Below, piece by piece: positions 39,168 through 48,626 of a stretch of DNA of 64,000 nt; the stretch's first letter is position 1; each line of letters opens with the position of its first letter. The stretch spans positions 62,001-126,000 of the forward strand of contig CAVYPM010000001.1 of NCBI GenBank assembly GCA_963770375.1, given 5' to 3'. The notes under the pieces are model-generated. The model was given only the letters and a program-made list of their open reading frames with translations, did no database searches and had not been told where the DNA came from. A program made the position numbers and the translations under genes. This DNA is from DASVBE01 sp963770375. Its GTDB lineage: Bacteria > Actinomycetota > Actinomycetes > Streptosporangiales > Streptosporangiaceae.

Positions 39168-40793
39168 TCAGCGGAGCCGGCGTCTGGCCCCGCGGCGCCG
39201 CTCGCTCGGCTTACGGAGGACCTCCCCGGCCTCCCGCGCGGCGTCGCGCAGCCCGGCACCGTACTCGGCCACGGCGTCGACCAGCGCGGTCACCGACGGG
39301 GTGGGGGCCATCACGTCGACCCGCAGCCCGAACTCGGCCGCGGTCCTGGCGGTCTGCGGCCCGATCACCGCGATGACCGTGACCGCGTGCGGCTTGCCCG
39401 CGATGCCGATCAGGTTGCGGACCGTGGAGGACGAGGTGAACAGCACAGCGTCGAAGCCGCCGCCCTTGATCGCCTCGCGGATCGGCGCGGGCGGCGGCGC
39501 GGCCCGGACCGTGCGGTACGCGGTGACGTCCTCGGCCTCCCAGCCCAGGCTGGTCAGCCGGGCCAGCAGCGCCTCGGTGGCGATGTCGGCGCGGGGCAGC
39601 AGCACCCGGTTGATGGGGTCGAGCACGTCGTCGTAGGCGGGCCACACGTCGGCCAGCCCCTCGGCGGACTGCTCGCCGTCGGGCACCAGGTCGGGCATGA
39701 TGCCGAAGGCCCGCAGCGCGGCCGCGGTCTGCTCCCCCACGGCGGCGACCTTGACCCCGGCGAAGGCCCGCGCGTCGAGGCCGTACTCCTCGAACTTCTC
39801 CCGTACCGCGCGGACGGCGTTCACCGAGGTGAACCCGATCCACTGGTATCGCCCGGTGACCAGGCCCTTGACCGCACGGTCCATCTGCTGCGGGGTGCGC
39901 GGCGGCTCGACCGCGATCGTCGGAACCTGCTCGGGCACCGCGCCGTACTCGCGGAGCCGGTCAGAGACGCTGCCGGCCTGCTCCTTGGTCCGCGGCACCA
40001 GCACCCGCCAGCCGAACAGTGGCTTGGTCTCGAACCAGGACAGCGCGGGCTGCGCGGCGATGCCCTCGCCGACCACGGCGATCGCCGGGCCCGGCAGGGT
40101 CAGCGGGCTGATCCCGGCCGCCTTGAGGTCGGCGGGCACCGAGCCGAGCGTGGTCAGCACGGTCTGCTGCTCGGTAGTGGTGCCGTTCCAGGTGATCGCG
40201 AGCGGCGTGGACTCCTTCCAGCCCGCCGCGACGAGCATCTTGCCCAGGTCGGCCAGGCCCGCCTCGGCGCCCAGCACGACCAGGCTGCCCGGGCCCGCGG
40301 TGACCTGGCTGACCTCCGACAGGTGAATGACCCGCAGGTCGCCCTGGCCGTCCGAGGTGAGCGGGATCCCGGCGTAGGCGGGCACCGCGGTGGCCGACGG
40401 CACGCCGGGCACGATCTCGATGCCGATCCCGGCCTTGATGCAGGGCTGTGCGTCGCCGGCCGCGTGGCAGAACAGCAGCGGGTCGCCGGCGTACAGCCGG
40501 ACCGCGAGCCGGCCCGCCTTGGCCGCCTTGACCAGGAGCTTCGGGTCCTCGGCAAGGGCCTGGGAGTCGGTCACCTCGGCGTCCGGGCCGATCAGGCGGC
40601 GGACCCGGTCGACCACGTCCGGGTGGCCGACCACCAGGCTGGCCTCGGCCAGGAGGGCGGCGGCACGCAGGGTCACCAGGCCCTCGTCGCCCGGGCCGGC
40701 GCCGACGAAGGCCACCCGGCCGGCGCTGGCGCCCGGCGGCTGGGATGCGGGCTGGCTGCCCGCGGGTTTGGCTGTTGCGGTCATCGGGCTCAC
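39168..40793 (-). CDS. hemD: Uroporphyrinogen-III methyltransferase/synthase fusion
   Basis: A 541-residue two-domain protein. The N-terminal ~250 residues are a SUMT/CobA methyltransferase (VAFVGAGPGDEGLVTLRA, RLYAGDPLLFCH, GIEIVPGVPSATAV). The C-terminal ~250 are uroporphyrinogen-III synthase HemD (WRVLVPRTKEQAGS, WIGFTSVNAVRAV, VLFTSSSTVRNL). It closes the tetrapyrrole ring and can divert it towards siroheme and B12. The GTG at 40793 overlaps the hemC stop (GTGA), in line with the other junctions; an internal ATG at 40784 is possible. The C-terminal tail is Arg-rich. Confidence 0.93.
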   Translation of the reverse strand: MSPMTATAKPAGSQPASQPPGASAGRVAFVGAGPGDEGLVTLRAAALLAEASLVVGHPDVVDRVRRLIGPDAEVTDSQALAEDPKLLVKAAKAGRLAVRLYAGDPLLFCHAAGDAQPCIKAGIGIEIVPGVPSATAVPAYAGIPLTSDGQGDLRVIHLSEVSQVTAGPGSLVVLGAEAGLADLGKMLVAAGWKESTPLAITWNGTTTEQQTVLTTLGSVPADLKAAGISPLTLPGPAIAVVGEGIAAQPALSWFETKPLFGWRVLVPRTKEQAGSVSDRLREYGAVPEQVPTIAVEPPRTPQQMDRAVKGLVTGRYQWIGFTSVNAVRAVREKFEEYGLDARAFAGVKVAAVGEQTAAALRAFGIMPDLVPDGEQSAEGLADVWPAYDDVLDPINRVLLPRADIATEALLARLTSLGWEAEDVTAYRTVRAAPPPAPIREAIKGGGFDAVLFTSSSTVRNLIGIAGKPHAVTVIAVIGPQTARTAAEFGLRVDVMAPTPSVTALVDAVAEYGAGLRDAAREAGEVLRKPSERRRGARRRLR

Positions 40794-41776
40794 CTGTCGT
40801 CGTCCCCGCGGCTGAACAATCCGTCTGTGCTGGCCATATGCTTCTCGGCCCCGCCGCGCCGCAGCTCGTCGGCCACCTTCTGGCCGAGCCGCGCGGCCTC
40901 GGCGGCCGGTCCGGTGGCGCAGGCCCGCACGGCCACCGTGCCGTCGGCGGACACCACCACGGCCGACAGCCGCAGCTGGGCCAGCCCTTCCCCGGCCGCG
41001 CCGGGCGAACCAGCCGGGGCGGCCACGGGTGCGGCGTACGCCCCGATCGGCGCGCTGCACCCGGCCTGGAGCGCGGCCAGCACGCCGCGCTCGGCGTCGG
41101 TGGCCAGGTGACTGACCGGGTCGTCCAGACGGGCCAGCAGGGCGGCCAGATCCGTGTTGTCCGCGTGGCACTCCACCGCCAGGGCGCCCTGCCCGGGCGC
41201 GGGGAGCATCTCGTCCGGCTCGAAGACCTGGGTGACCGCGTCGAGCCGGCCGAGCCGGGCCAGGCCCGCGTAGGCCAGCAGGACCGCGTCGACCTCACCG
41301 CTGGCGATCCGGCCCAGCCGGGTGCCCGCGTTGCCGCGGACCGGGACCGGCTGCAGGTCCGGGCGGAGTGTGCGGAGCTGGGCGGCCCGGCGCGGCGAGC
41401 CGGTGCCGATCTTCGCGCCGGCCGGCAGGTCGGCGAGCTTGGCCCCGCCCCTGGCGGCCAGCACGTCCCGCGGGTCGTCCCGGGGCGGGACCGCGGCCAG
41501 CAGCAGCCCGGGCGCGGGCGCGGCGGGCAGGTCCTTCAGCGAGTGCACGGCCAGGTCCACGTCGCCGTGCAGCAGGCTGGTGCGCAGCGCGCTGACGAAC
41601 ACCCCGGTGCCGCCGATCGAGGCCAGCTCCCCCTGGGTGACGTCACCGAACGTGGTGATGCCGACGAGCTCGACGGCCCGGCCGGTGCGGTCTGTGATCA
41701 TCCGGGCGATCTGCTCGGACTGGGCGATGGCCATCGGGCTCTTACGGGTCCCGAGGCGCAGCACGTCGGCGGTCAC
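40790..41776 (-). CDS. hemC: Hydroxymethylbilane synthase
   Basis: A 328-residue porphobilinogen deaminase that polymerises four porphobilinogens. RLGTRKSPMAIAQ, the acidic DLAVHSLKDLP loop with its catalytic aspartate, GTGSPRRAAQL, VRGNAGTRLGRI and the cofactor cysteine in LQAGCSAPIGAY are all in place. GTG start at 41776 overlaps the hemA stop (GTGA). Second of the hem genes behind rex. Confidence 0.96.
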   Translation of the reverse strand: MTADVLRLGTRKSPMAIAQSEQIARMITDRTGRAVELVGITTFGDVTQGELASIGGTGVFVSALRTSLLHGDVDLAVHSLKDLPAAPAPGLLLAAVPPRDDPRDVLAARGGAKLADLPAGAKIGTGSPRRAAQLRTLRPDLQPVPVRGNAGTRLGRIASGEVDAVLLAYAGLARLGRLDAVTQVFEPDEMLPAPGQGALAVECHADNTDLAALLARLDDPVSHLATDAERGVLAALQAGCSAPIGAYAAPVAAPAGSPGAAGEGLAQLRLSAVVVSADGTVAVRACATGPAAEAARLGQKVADELRRGGAEKHMASTDGLFSRGDDDR

Positions 41777-43155
41777 GAGGCACTCTCCTCCTCGGGCCTG
41801 GGAGCCAGGCCCGCATCAGCGCTCGCCACTGCCGCCACAGTGGCCGGATCCAGATCGAAAAGCACCCGCAGCGCGGCCTCGTAGGAGTCGGCGCCGGGCG
41901 AGCCGGCCAGCTCCTTGACCCGCACGGTGGGTGCGTGCAGCAGCTTGTCCACCACCCGGTGCAGCGCCCGGGCGATCTCCTCCCGGGTCCTGGGCTCCAG
42001 GTCTACCAGGCGGCTGGCCAGCCGGGCCAGCTCGGCGTCCACCACCTCGGCGGCCTTCGCCCGCAGCGCCACCACGGTGGGCGCGACCTGCGCGGCCCGG
42101 CCCGCCGACACGTGCGCGGCGAACTCGTCCGCGACGATCTGCCGGACCGCGGCCACGTGCTCGTCGTGGGCCAGCGCACCGGGCCGGCCCAGCGACCCGG
42201 CGTCGCGCAGGTCCTCGAGGCTGACGACGGCCACCCCGGGCAGCTGGCCCGCGTCCGGGGCGATGTCCCGGGGCAGGGCCAGGTCCAGCAGGACCAGCGG
42301 GCGGCCCGTGGGCCTGGCCGCCAGTGCCTCGCGGACCATGGCCGCGGTCAGCACCAGGCCGGGCGCCCCGGTGCAGGACACCACCAGGTCCGCGGCGGCC
42401 ACCTCGGCGGTCAGCCGGGACAGGTCGGTCCACCGGGCCGACACGGTGGCGGCCAGCTGCCGGGCCCGCTGCTGGCCGCGGTTGGCCACGGTGATCCCCG
42501 CCGGGCGGAGCTTCGCCGCGGTGGCGACCGCCAGCGAGCTCATCGACCCGGCCCCGACGATCAGCACGTTCAGCCCGGCGAGCAGTGCGGCGCCCGGACC
42601 GCCCGCCGGCGCGTCCAGGCCGCGGAGCCGGCCCGCGGCGGCGGCCAGGCCCACCGTGACCAGGCTCGCCCCGGCCTGGTCGATGCCGGTCTCGGCGTGC
42701 GCGCGCTTGCCGGTGCGCAGCGCCAGCGTGCCCAGCTCGGACAGCGGCCGGTCCAGGGTGCGCTGCTCCCTCGCGATCTGCAGCGCCTGCCGGACCTGGC
42801 CGAGGATCTGGCTCTCGCCGACCACCATCGAGTCGAGGCCGCAGGCCACCGCGAGCAGGTGCTGCACGGCCCGGTCTTCGTAGTGCACGTAGAGGTGCGG
42901 GGTGAGCTCGGCGAGCGGGATCCCCGAGTGCCGGGCCAGCAGGTCGCAGATGACCGACACGCCGCCGTGGAACTTGTCCACCTCGGCGTAGATCTCCGCC
43001 CGGTTGCAGGTGCTGATCACGAACACGCCCGCCACGTGCTCCGCGGCCGACAGATCGCGCAGCAGCTTGGCCAGGTCGTCGCCGCTGACCAGCGCGCGCT
43101 CCAGCAGGGAGAGCGGGGCGCTCTTGTGGCTGAGGCCGACCACGAGCGTGCTCAC
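41773..43155 (-). CDS. hemA: Glutamyl-tRNA reductase
   Basis: A 460-residue enzyme that makes the first committed step of the C5 pathway, reducing glutamyl-tRNA to the semialdehyde. Catalytic Cys50 lies in VISTCNRAEIYAEVD; the specificity segment GLDSMVVGESQILGQVRQAL and the NADPH-binding VLIVGAGSMSSL follow, then the C-terminal dimerisation helix. The GTG at 43155 overlaps the rex stop (GTGA), so translation is coupled to rex. Confidence 0.96.
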   Translation of the reverse strand: MSTLVVGLSHKSAPLSLLERALVSGDDLAKLLRDLSAAEHVAGVFVISTCNRAEIYAEVDKFHGGVSVICDLLARHSGIPLAELTPHLYVHYEDRAVQHLLAVACGLDSMVVGESQILGQVRQALQIAREQRTLDRPLSELGTLALRTGKRAHAETGIDQAGASLVTVGLAAAAGRLRGLDAPAGGPGAALLAGLNVLIVGAGSMSSLAVATAAKLRPAGITVANRGQQRARQLAATVSARWTDLSRLTAEVAAADLVVSCTGAPGLVLTAAMVREALAARPTGRPLVLLDLALPRDIAPDAGQLPGVAVVSLEDLRDAGSLGRPGALAHDEHVAAVRQIVADEFAAHVSAGRAAQVAPTVVALRAKAAEVVDAELARLASRLVDLEPRTREEIARALHRVVDKLLHAPTVRVKELAGSPGADSYEAALRVLFDLDPATVAAVASADAGLAPRPEEESAS

Positions 43156-43883
43156 GTCGCAACCGCCTGGGCTTCCGGCTCGCCCCAGCGCTGACCGGGG
43201 CCGCTGACCCCGTTGCCCGGCACTCTGATGACCGCCCGCCGCTGCGCGTGGAACGCAAGTATCTGCAGCTCAATGGACAGGTCGACCTTACGCACATCGA
43301 CCCCGGCAGGCACGTTCAGCACGACCGGGGCGAAGTTCAGGATGCTGGTCACCCCGGCCGCGACCAGCCGGTCGCAGACGTCCTGGGCGGCCGAGGCGGG
43401 CGTGGCGATGACCCCGATCGAGATGCCCTGGCTGGCCACCACCTGCTCGATGCTGTCCGCGCTGCGCACCTCGTGGCCGGCGATCATCGTGCCGACCGCG
43501 GCCGGCTCGGAGTCCAGCAGCGCCGCGACCCGGAACCCGCGGGACGCGAACCCGCCGTAGTTGGCCAGCGCCCGGCCCAGGTTGCCGGCCCCGACGATGA
43601 CGACCGGCCAGTCCTGGGTCAGCCCGAGTTCCCGCGAGACCTGGTAGACGAGGTACTCGACGTCGTAGCCGACCCCGCGGGTGCCGTAGGAGCCCAGGTG
43701 GGACAGGTCCTTGCGGAGCTTCGCCGAGTTCACCCCGGCCGCCGCGGCCAGATCCTCGCTGGAGACGGTGGCGATACCGCGGTCCGCCAGCGCGTACAGG
43801 GTCCGGAGGTAGACCGGAAGCCGGGCGACCGTTGCCTCCGGTATGCCTTGGCTGCCGCTGGGCGAGGCAGGACGGCGGGACAT
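43152..43883 (-). CDS. rex: Redox-sensing transcriptional repressor Rex
   Basis: A 243-residue Rex protein. The N-terminal winged helix (about residues 15-80, IATVSSEDLAAAAGVNSAKLRKDLS) binds DNA and the C-terminal Rossmann domain (VVIVGAGNLGRAL, GxGxxG at 98-103) senses the NADH/NAD+ ratio. In Streptomyces Rex represses its own rex-hemACD operon and respiratory genes. Here rex leads hemA, hemC and cobA-hemD with overlapping stops and starts, and a Rex-type operator lies about 90 bp upstream. Confidence 0.96.
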   Translation of the reverse strand: MSRRPASPSGSQGIPEATVARLPVYLRTLYALADRGIATVSSEDLAAAAGVNSAKLRKDLSHLGSYGTRGVGYDVEYLVYQVSRELGLTQDWPVVIVGAGNLGRALANYGGFASRGFRVAALLDSEPAAVGTMIAGHEVRSADSIEQVVASQGISIGVIATPASAAQDVCDRLVAAGVTSILNFAPVVLNVPAGVDVRKVDLSIELQILAFHAQRRAVIRVPGNGVSGPGQRWGEPEAQAVAT

Positions 43884-43968
43884 ACGCCGGCACTCCTGGG
43901 GTAGACACGGCGGCGCGGGAACCGGGTGAGGGCACCCGCGCGAGTGGTTGCGTTCTCACGCTACGCCC

Positions 43969-43986
43969 TTGTGAACACATGCACAA
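43969..43986. promoter_or_regulatory. Rex operator (ROP) upstream of rex-hem operon
   Basis: The 18-mer TTGTGAACACATGCACAA differs from the known Rex operator TTGTGAA-N4-TTCACAA by one base in the right half. It lies 86 bp upstream of the rex start codon, where autoregulation is expected. Confidence 0.8.
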
Positions 43987-44043
43987 AGTCAGGTGAGGCC
44001 CCCGTAGCCTGTCCGGCCCCCGGAACCCGCCCGGCGGGCCGCC

Positions 44044-44304
44044 CTACGCGCCCAGCGCGGCGCGCAGCCGGGCCTCGCTCACCCACCAGAAGTCGTGCTG
44101 CACGCCGTCGATCAGCGTGACCGGGATCTGCTCGCTGTAGGCGGCCAGGTCGTCCGGCGACTGGGTGATGTCCCGTTCCTCCCAGGTCACACCGAGATCG
44201 CCGGCGACCCGCACGATCACCTCGCGGGCGTCGTCGCACAGATGGCAGCCGGGCCGGTAAAGCAGCGTGATCACGTGCCCGCCGGGGCCGGCGGCGCCGG
44301 TCAC
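44044..44304 (-). CDS. Glutaredoxin-family protein
   Basis: An 86-residue thioredoxin-fold protein with the redox motif CHLC (Cys20, Cys23) in TLLYRPGCHLCDDAREV, a WEERDITQSPDDLAAY strand-helix region, and the cis-proline IPVTLIDG. It is of the DUF836/glutaredoxin-like group often found next to hemA in actinobacteria. A GTG at 44304 overlaps the stop of the upstream membrane-protein gene (GTGA); a GTG at 44274 would start right at the domain. It probably reduces a partner disulfide; the partner is unknown. Confidence 0.85.
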   Translation of the reverse strand: MTGAAGPGGHVITLLYRPGCHLCDDAREVIVRVAGDLGVTWEERDITQSPDDLAAYSEQIPVTLIDGVQHDFWWVSEARLRAALGA

Positions 44305-46357
44305 GGCTGGCCCGGCCCGTTCTGGTAGCCCCCGTTCTGGTGGCCGTCGTACCCGCCGTCCTGGTCGCCACGGCGCGGCGGACGGCCGTTGCGGTCGCCC
44401 TGGTACGGCCGGCCGTTGGGGTACGGCGGTTCGTCCCGGCCCGGCTGGCCGTTGCCGTACGGCGGCGGGCCGCCGTTGAACGGCGGGCCGTCGTAGGGGT
44501 GCTGCCCGCTGGACCGCGGCGGGGCGGCGTAGGGATCCTGCGGCCCGGGCCCGCCGGGCGGCGGGCCGTACCCGGACGGCGGCCCTGGCGGCCGCGAGCC
44601 ACCGGGCGACGGGCCGTCGGCGTAGGGCTGCGACATCGGCGGGAACATGCCGCCGGGCGGCAGCGGCGCACCCAGGGACGGCAGGCTGGCCAGGCTCCCG
44701 CGCGGGGGCGGGCCGGCAGGCGGGCCAGGCGGGCGGCCGTGCCCGGACCCGCCGTTGGCGCTGGCCTGCGGCACGCTGGCGGCCGGGGCCAGGCCCGGCC
44801 CGGGCCAGGCCGGGCGAGGACAGGCCGGGCCTGCTCGCGCTGGGCAGGCTAGCTGGAGGGAGGGGCGCGGGTGGTGGCGCGGCCCCGGGGCCCGCGGCGC
44901 GGCCGGGCGGGGTGCTGGGCATGGCCCCCATCGGCGGCAGGTCGGACAGCGGCTGGCTGAGCCCGGGCGGCCGACGGTCGGCCCCGGACAGCGAGCCCGG
45001 GCGGGCCGAGCGCGGGCAGCTGGGACACCTTCGCCGGCTGCAGGCTCAGCTCGATCACGTTGGTGGCCAGCACGTGCTCCCGCCGGTCCTGCTCGAACCG
45101 CATCAGGTAGGGCTGCTGCTGGTGTGCCTGGTAGGCGTCCCGGTCCCGGTAAACCTCGTACAGGATGCGCTGCTGCGGCGCGGACGGCACGGCGTGCACG
45201 ATGAACACCAGCGTGCCCGGCTCGCCCGCGCGGACCTGCTCGGTGACCGAGCCGATCATCGCGTCGAAGACCGGGACGCTGCTGTCCAGCAGCGTGAAGA
45301 TGACGATCTGGCCGACCAGCCGGGCCCACGCCGCCGGGTCGTCAGCGGGCGGCATGGGCGGGCCGCCCGGCATGATCCCTCCGCCGGCCGGCCGGCCGGG
45401 GGCCGCCCCGGGACCGGCTCCGGCGAAGGCCGGCTGCGCCAGTGCTGGCGTGGACAGTCCTGGCGTGGACAGTGCTGTCGAGGGCAGTGCTGTCGAGGGC
45501 AGGCCGGGCTGGTAGGCCGGGAAGCCGCTGGGCGGGTAGCCGCCGCCGTCGGTATAGGGGTCGAACTCGCCGGTGCCAGGACCGCCGCTCCAGCTTCGCG
45601 GCCGCTCCCATTCGCCGGTGTCATCCCGCGGGTAGTCCACGCCCTCGTGCACCACCTCCAGCCGCAGGCCGCTCACCTTGACCACGGACCACCAGGTCAG
45701 GCCCACGACGGCGATGCACAGGAACGGGAACGCGGCGGTCAGCCCGAGATTGAGGCCGAGCCGGTCGCTGAGCAGCTTGCTCAGCGCGGGAGCCGCCGCG
45801 GCCAGCGCGGCCACGCTGCCGCCCGCCACCGCGGGCAGCGTGGCCCGCCAGGCCGGGTCCTTGCGGGCGCGCACCGCGGTGCAGGCCACCGCCACCAGCG
45901 CGGCCACCGTAACGAACGGGCCCAGGCCGTACGACAGCAGCGCGTTGGAGATCGGCTGGTAGTGCACGGCCGCGGCGGGGAAGGTCTTGCCGAACGGCTC
46001 CTCGCTGAGCGGGTCGGTGGCCAGGATGACCACCGAGATCACGCCAAGACCGCTGACCGTCAGGCGGACCGCGAACCGGGCCGGGCCGCTCCGCCCGGCC
46101 GCCTCGCCCAGGCCGAGCACCAGCGCCAGCCCGCCGACCGCCAGCAGGCCGATCTGGCTGAGGCGGAAAGTCAGCGAGGAAAAGCCCGCGGCGAACCCGG
46201 CGGTCTGCGCGGCCAGCGACAGGGCAACCCCGAACACGGCGCCGGTCCAGGCCAGCAGGACCAGCCGGGGCGCACGCGAGCAGCGGATGACCAGCATGAC
46301 CAGGCTGGCCAGCGCAAGCACAAGACCGGCCAGCGCCGCAAGGAGGGAGACAGACAT
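44301..46357 (-). pseudogene. Seven-helix membrane protein with monooxygenase-like domain and disordered tail, two frameshifts
   Basis: The N-terminal ~230 residues hold seven membrane segments. A Pro/Thr/Ser-rich linker with short repeats (STALP units) follows. Then comes a ferredoxin-like ABM domain (VIFTLLDSSVPVFDAMIGSV, ILYEVYRDRDAYQAH, MRFEQDRREHVL), as in antibiotic-biosynthesis monooxygenases. The C-terminus is a long Pro/Gly/Tyr-rich tail. Frames change near 44995 and near 44800, both within GC-rich linker DNA; the tail then continues coherently to the TGA at 44301. The combination of membrane part and ABM domain is unusual, and its function is unknown. The stop overlaps the glutaredoxin start. 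Confidence 0.72.
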
Positions 46358-46577
46358 TGCTGCCTATGGTGCCCGACGGCGGGCCAGGAAGCGAACAAAC
46401 CTGTTACTCCTTTGCTACCTGCCTACCGTGGAGGCGCGCCGGGCCGCGGAGGCTTTTCTCCGGGCCGGCCTGGTCATGACCTGGTGATGACCGGCCGATG
46501 GCCAAGGTCTGCCGGGTCGCCGAAGCCCTGATGACACCGCCCTCTCCAGGCCGCCGGCGCCGGTAGGCTTGGCGTAC

Positions 46578-47453
46578 ATGAGGCAGCTGCTTAAGCCCGC
46601 CCGCGCCAGCCAGGCCGCGGCGGCGGCCGGCGCGGCCTCGGCGGCGGCTGCTGAGGTCATCGCGCCCCCGCCGGAGATGAACCCCGCCGCCGCCGCGTTC
46701 TTCGACGTGGACAACACGCTGATGCGCGGGGCGTCGATCTACCACTTCGCCCGCGGCCTGGCCGCGCGCGACATGTTCACCCCGCTGGACCTGCTCAAGA
46801 TGACCTGGGTGCAGGTGGCCTACCGGCTCCGCGGCAAGGAGGACAGCGGGCACATCGACGCGGTGCGGCAGTCCGCGCTGGCCTTCGTGGCCGATCACAA
46901 GGTGGCCGACATCGTCGAGCTCGGCGAGCAGATCTACGACGAGACCATGGCCCGGCGGATCTGGCAGGGAACCCGCGATCTGGCCCTGCGCCACCTGGCC
47001 GCCGGGGAGCGGGTGTGGCTGGTCACCGCGACGCCGGTGGAGCTGGCCAACATCCTGTCCAGCCGGCTCGGGCTGACCGGTGCGCTGGGCACGGTGGCCG
47101 AGGCCAGGGACGGCGTCTACACCGGCGCGCTGGTCGGCGGCCTGCTGCACGGCGAGGCCAAGGCCGAGGCGGTGCGCGCGCTGGCCGCCCGCGAGGGCCT
47201 GGACCTGGCCCTCTGCTCGGCCTACAGCGACTCGGCCAACGACCTGCCCATGCTCCAGCTGGTCGGCCACCCGCACGTGGTCAACCCGGACAGCAGGCTG
47301 CTCGCCGAGGCCCGGCAGCAAGGCTGGCCGGTCCACGATTTCCGGTCCGGGCGGCGGGCCACGCTGATCGCGCTGCCGCTGGCCGCCGGGCTCGGCGCGC
47401 TGGCCGGCGGCATCGTGGCCGCGGTAGCGCTCAAGCGCCGCCGGGCCCACTAG
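46578..47453 (+). CDS. HAD-IB family hydrolase (SerB-like phosphatase)
   Basis: A 291-residue HAD phosphatase. The nucleophile and acid are Asp43 and Asp45 in AFFDVDNTLMRG; motif II is VWLVTATP and motif III/IV is YSDSANDLPML. The helical cap between them has FTPLDLLKMTWVQVAYRL. A hydrophobic C-terminal helix (LIALPLAAGLGALAGGIVAAVAL) ends in KRRR, suggesting a membrane anchor. Family members act on phosphoserine or on lipid phosphates; the anchor and the nearby acyltransferase favour a lipid role. The ATG at 46578 is preferred over a TTG at 46569. Confidence 0.88.
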   Translation: MRQLLKPARASQAAAAAGAASAAAAEVIAPPPEMNPAAAAFFDVDNTLMRGASIYHFARGLAARDMFTPLDLLKMTWVQVAYRLRGKEDSGHIDAVRQSALAFVADHKVADIVELGEQIYDETMARRIWQGTRDLALRHLAAGERVWLVTATPVELANILSSRLGLTGALGTVAEARDGVYTGALVGGLLHGEAKAEAVRALAAREGLDLALCSAYSDSANDLPMLQLVGHPHVVNPDSRLLAEARQQGWPVHDFRSGRRATLIALPLAAGLGALAGGIVAAVALKRRRAH

Positions 47454-47464
47454 CTGTGCTAGCC

Positions 47465-47484
47465 GCTCGCGGAGGGCCGCGAGC
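47465..47484. terminator. Hairpin between convergent HAD and acyltransferase genes
   Basis: GCTCGCGG and CCGCGAGC form a perfect 8-bp stem around AGGG. It lies 11 bp after the HAD stop and 17 bp from the end of the convergent acyltransferase gene, so it may serve both. Confidence 0.55.
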
Positions 47485-47501
47485 CAGCCAGCACATCACA
47501 T

Positions 47502-48461
47502 CTAGCCGAAGGCTGGGCCCCGCTCGGCCACAAGCGTGTGCAGTTTCTGCTGAATGGTGTCCCGTATCCGGTCACTCAGCTCGGCAATAGCATCCTCATC
47601 GCCCACCGGGTAGTCATCGGTCGGCACCGGCGGGAGGAATTCAATAATCCAGTTGGACGGCAGCGGGATCGCGCCGAGCGGGCCGAGCCACGGAAATAGC
47701 GGGGTCACCGGGAAATACGGCAGGCCGAAGATTCTGGCCAGCGGCCTGGCATTCCCGATCATTGGATAGATCTCCTCGGCGCCGACGATCGCGCAGGGCA
47801 CGATCGGCACGCCGGCCTCGATGGCGGTCGCCGCGAACCCGCCCCGGCCGAAGCGCTGCAGCTGGTAGCGCTCGCGGAACGGCTTGCCGATGCCCTTGAA
47901 CCCCTCGGGGAACACGCCGACCAGATCGCCGCCGGCCAGCAGGCGAGCGGCCTCTGCCGGGTCGGCCCGGGTGTGGCCGCTCTTGACCGCCAGGGTGGCC
48001 AGCCCGGGGATGGCGTAGACCAGGTCGGCACCGAGCAGCCGGAGATTGCGGTGCTGCGCGTGCGCGTCCAGCAGCCCGGTCTGCAGCATGATCGCGTCGA
48101 ACGGGAGCACGCCGGAGTGGTTGGCCACGACCAGCGCGCCGCCCTCGTCCGGCACGTGCTCCACGCCGCGCATCTCGATGCGGAACCAGTTCCGGTACAG
48201 CGCCCGGGTGAGCGGCATGATCACATGCGCGTGGAAGTGCGGGTCGAACCCGGTCTCGTCAGTCTGGAACTCGCCGGCCAGCCGTTGCCGGGCGAACTCG
48301 GCGGCGCCGGCGGCCCATTCCCGCCAGCGGTCCTGATGGATCGTCTGCGGCCGGCCGTTCTGCTGGCCCAACGGCAGGCGCACGTTCTCCTGGCCCGTCC
48401 ACAGCTGACCGTCCTGCTGGCCGGCCTGCGGCTGGTTCATCCTCGCGCCCCCGATCTGCAC
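47502..48461 (-). CDS. Lysophospholipid acyltransferase (PlsC-like)
   Basis: A 319-residue acyltransferase of the GPAT/PlsC fold. The catalytic HX4D motif appears as VVANHSGVLPFDAIM and the substrate-binding block as GVFPEGFKGIGKPFRERY; a third conserved segment is AGVPIVPCAIVGAEEIYP. It likely acylates lysophosphatidate or a related lipid at the membrane. The first ~45 residues are Gln/Gly-rich and probably disordered. The start is uncertain: GTG at 48461 or ATG at 48440. The same order (acyltransferase, bS22, HTH, proC) is known from mycobacteria. Confidence 0.9.
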   Translation of the reverse strand: MQIGGARMNQPQAGQQDGQLWTGQENVRLPLGQQNGRPQTIHQDRWREWAAGAAEFARQRLAGEFQTDETGFDPHFHAHVIMPLTRALYRNWFRIEMRGVEHVPDEGGALVVANHSGVLPFDAIMLQTGLLDAHAQHRNLRLLGADLVYAIPGLATLAVKSGHTRADPAEAARLLAGGDLVGVFPEGFKGIGKPFRERYQLQRFGRGGFAATAIEAGVPIVPCAIVGAEEIYPMIGNARPLARIFGLPYFPVTPLFPWLGPLGAIPLPSNWIIEFLPPVPTDDYPVGDEDAIAELSDRIRDTIQQKLHTLVAERGPAFG

Positions 48462-48527
48462 CGCGATCCGCCAGCACCGGGCCCGGCCGGGCGGGGGAAC
48501 TCGGCCAGGCGGGGCGAGCGCGCCGCG

Positions 48528-48626
48528 CTACTTCTTGTTCCTGCGCTGCACCCTGGTCTTCCGCAGCAGCTTGCGGTGCTTCTTCTTGGCCATCCGCTTG
48601 CGGCGCTTCTTGATAACAGAACCCAC
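48528..48626 (-). CDS. Small ribosomal protein bS22 (AURKAIP1/COX24-type)
   Basis: A 32-residue, extremely basic protein, VGSVIKKRRKRMAKKKHR onwards to VQRRNKK, matching the small-subunit protein bS22 described from mycobacterial ribosomes. The GTG at 48626 has a GAGGG 7 nt upstream, which decides the start. It is conserved between the acyltransferase and the HTH gene in this neighbourhood. It is easily missed because of its size. Confidence 0.88.
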   Translation of the reverse strand: MGSVIKKRRKRMAKKKHRKLLRKTRVQRRNKK

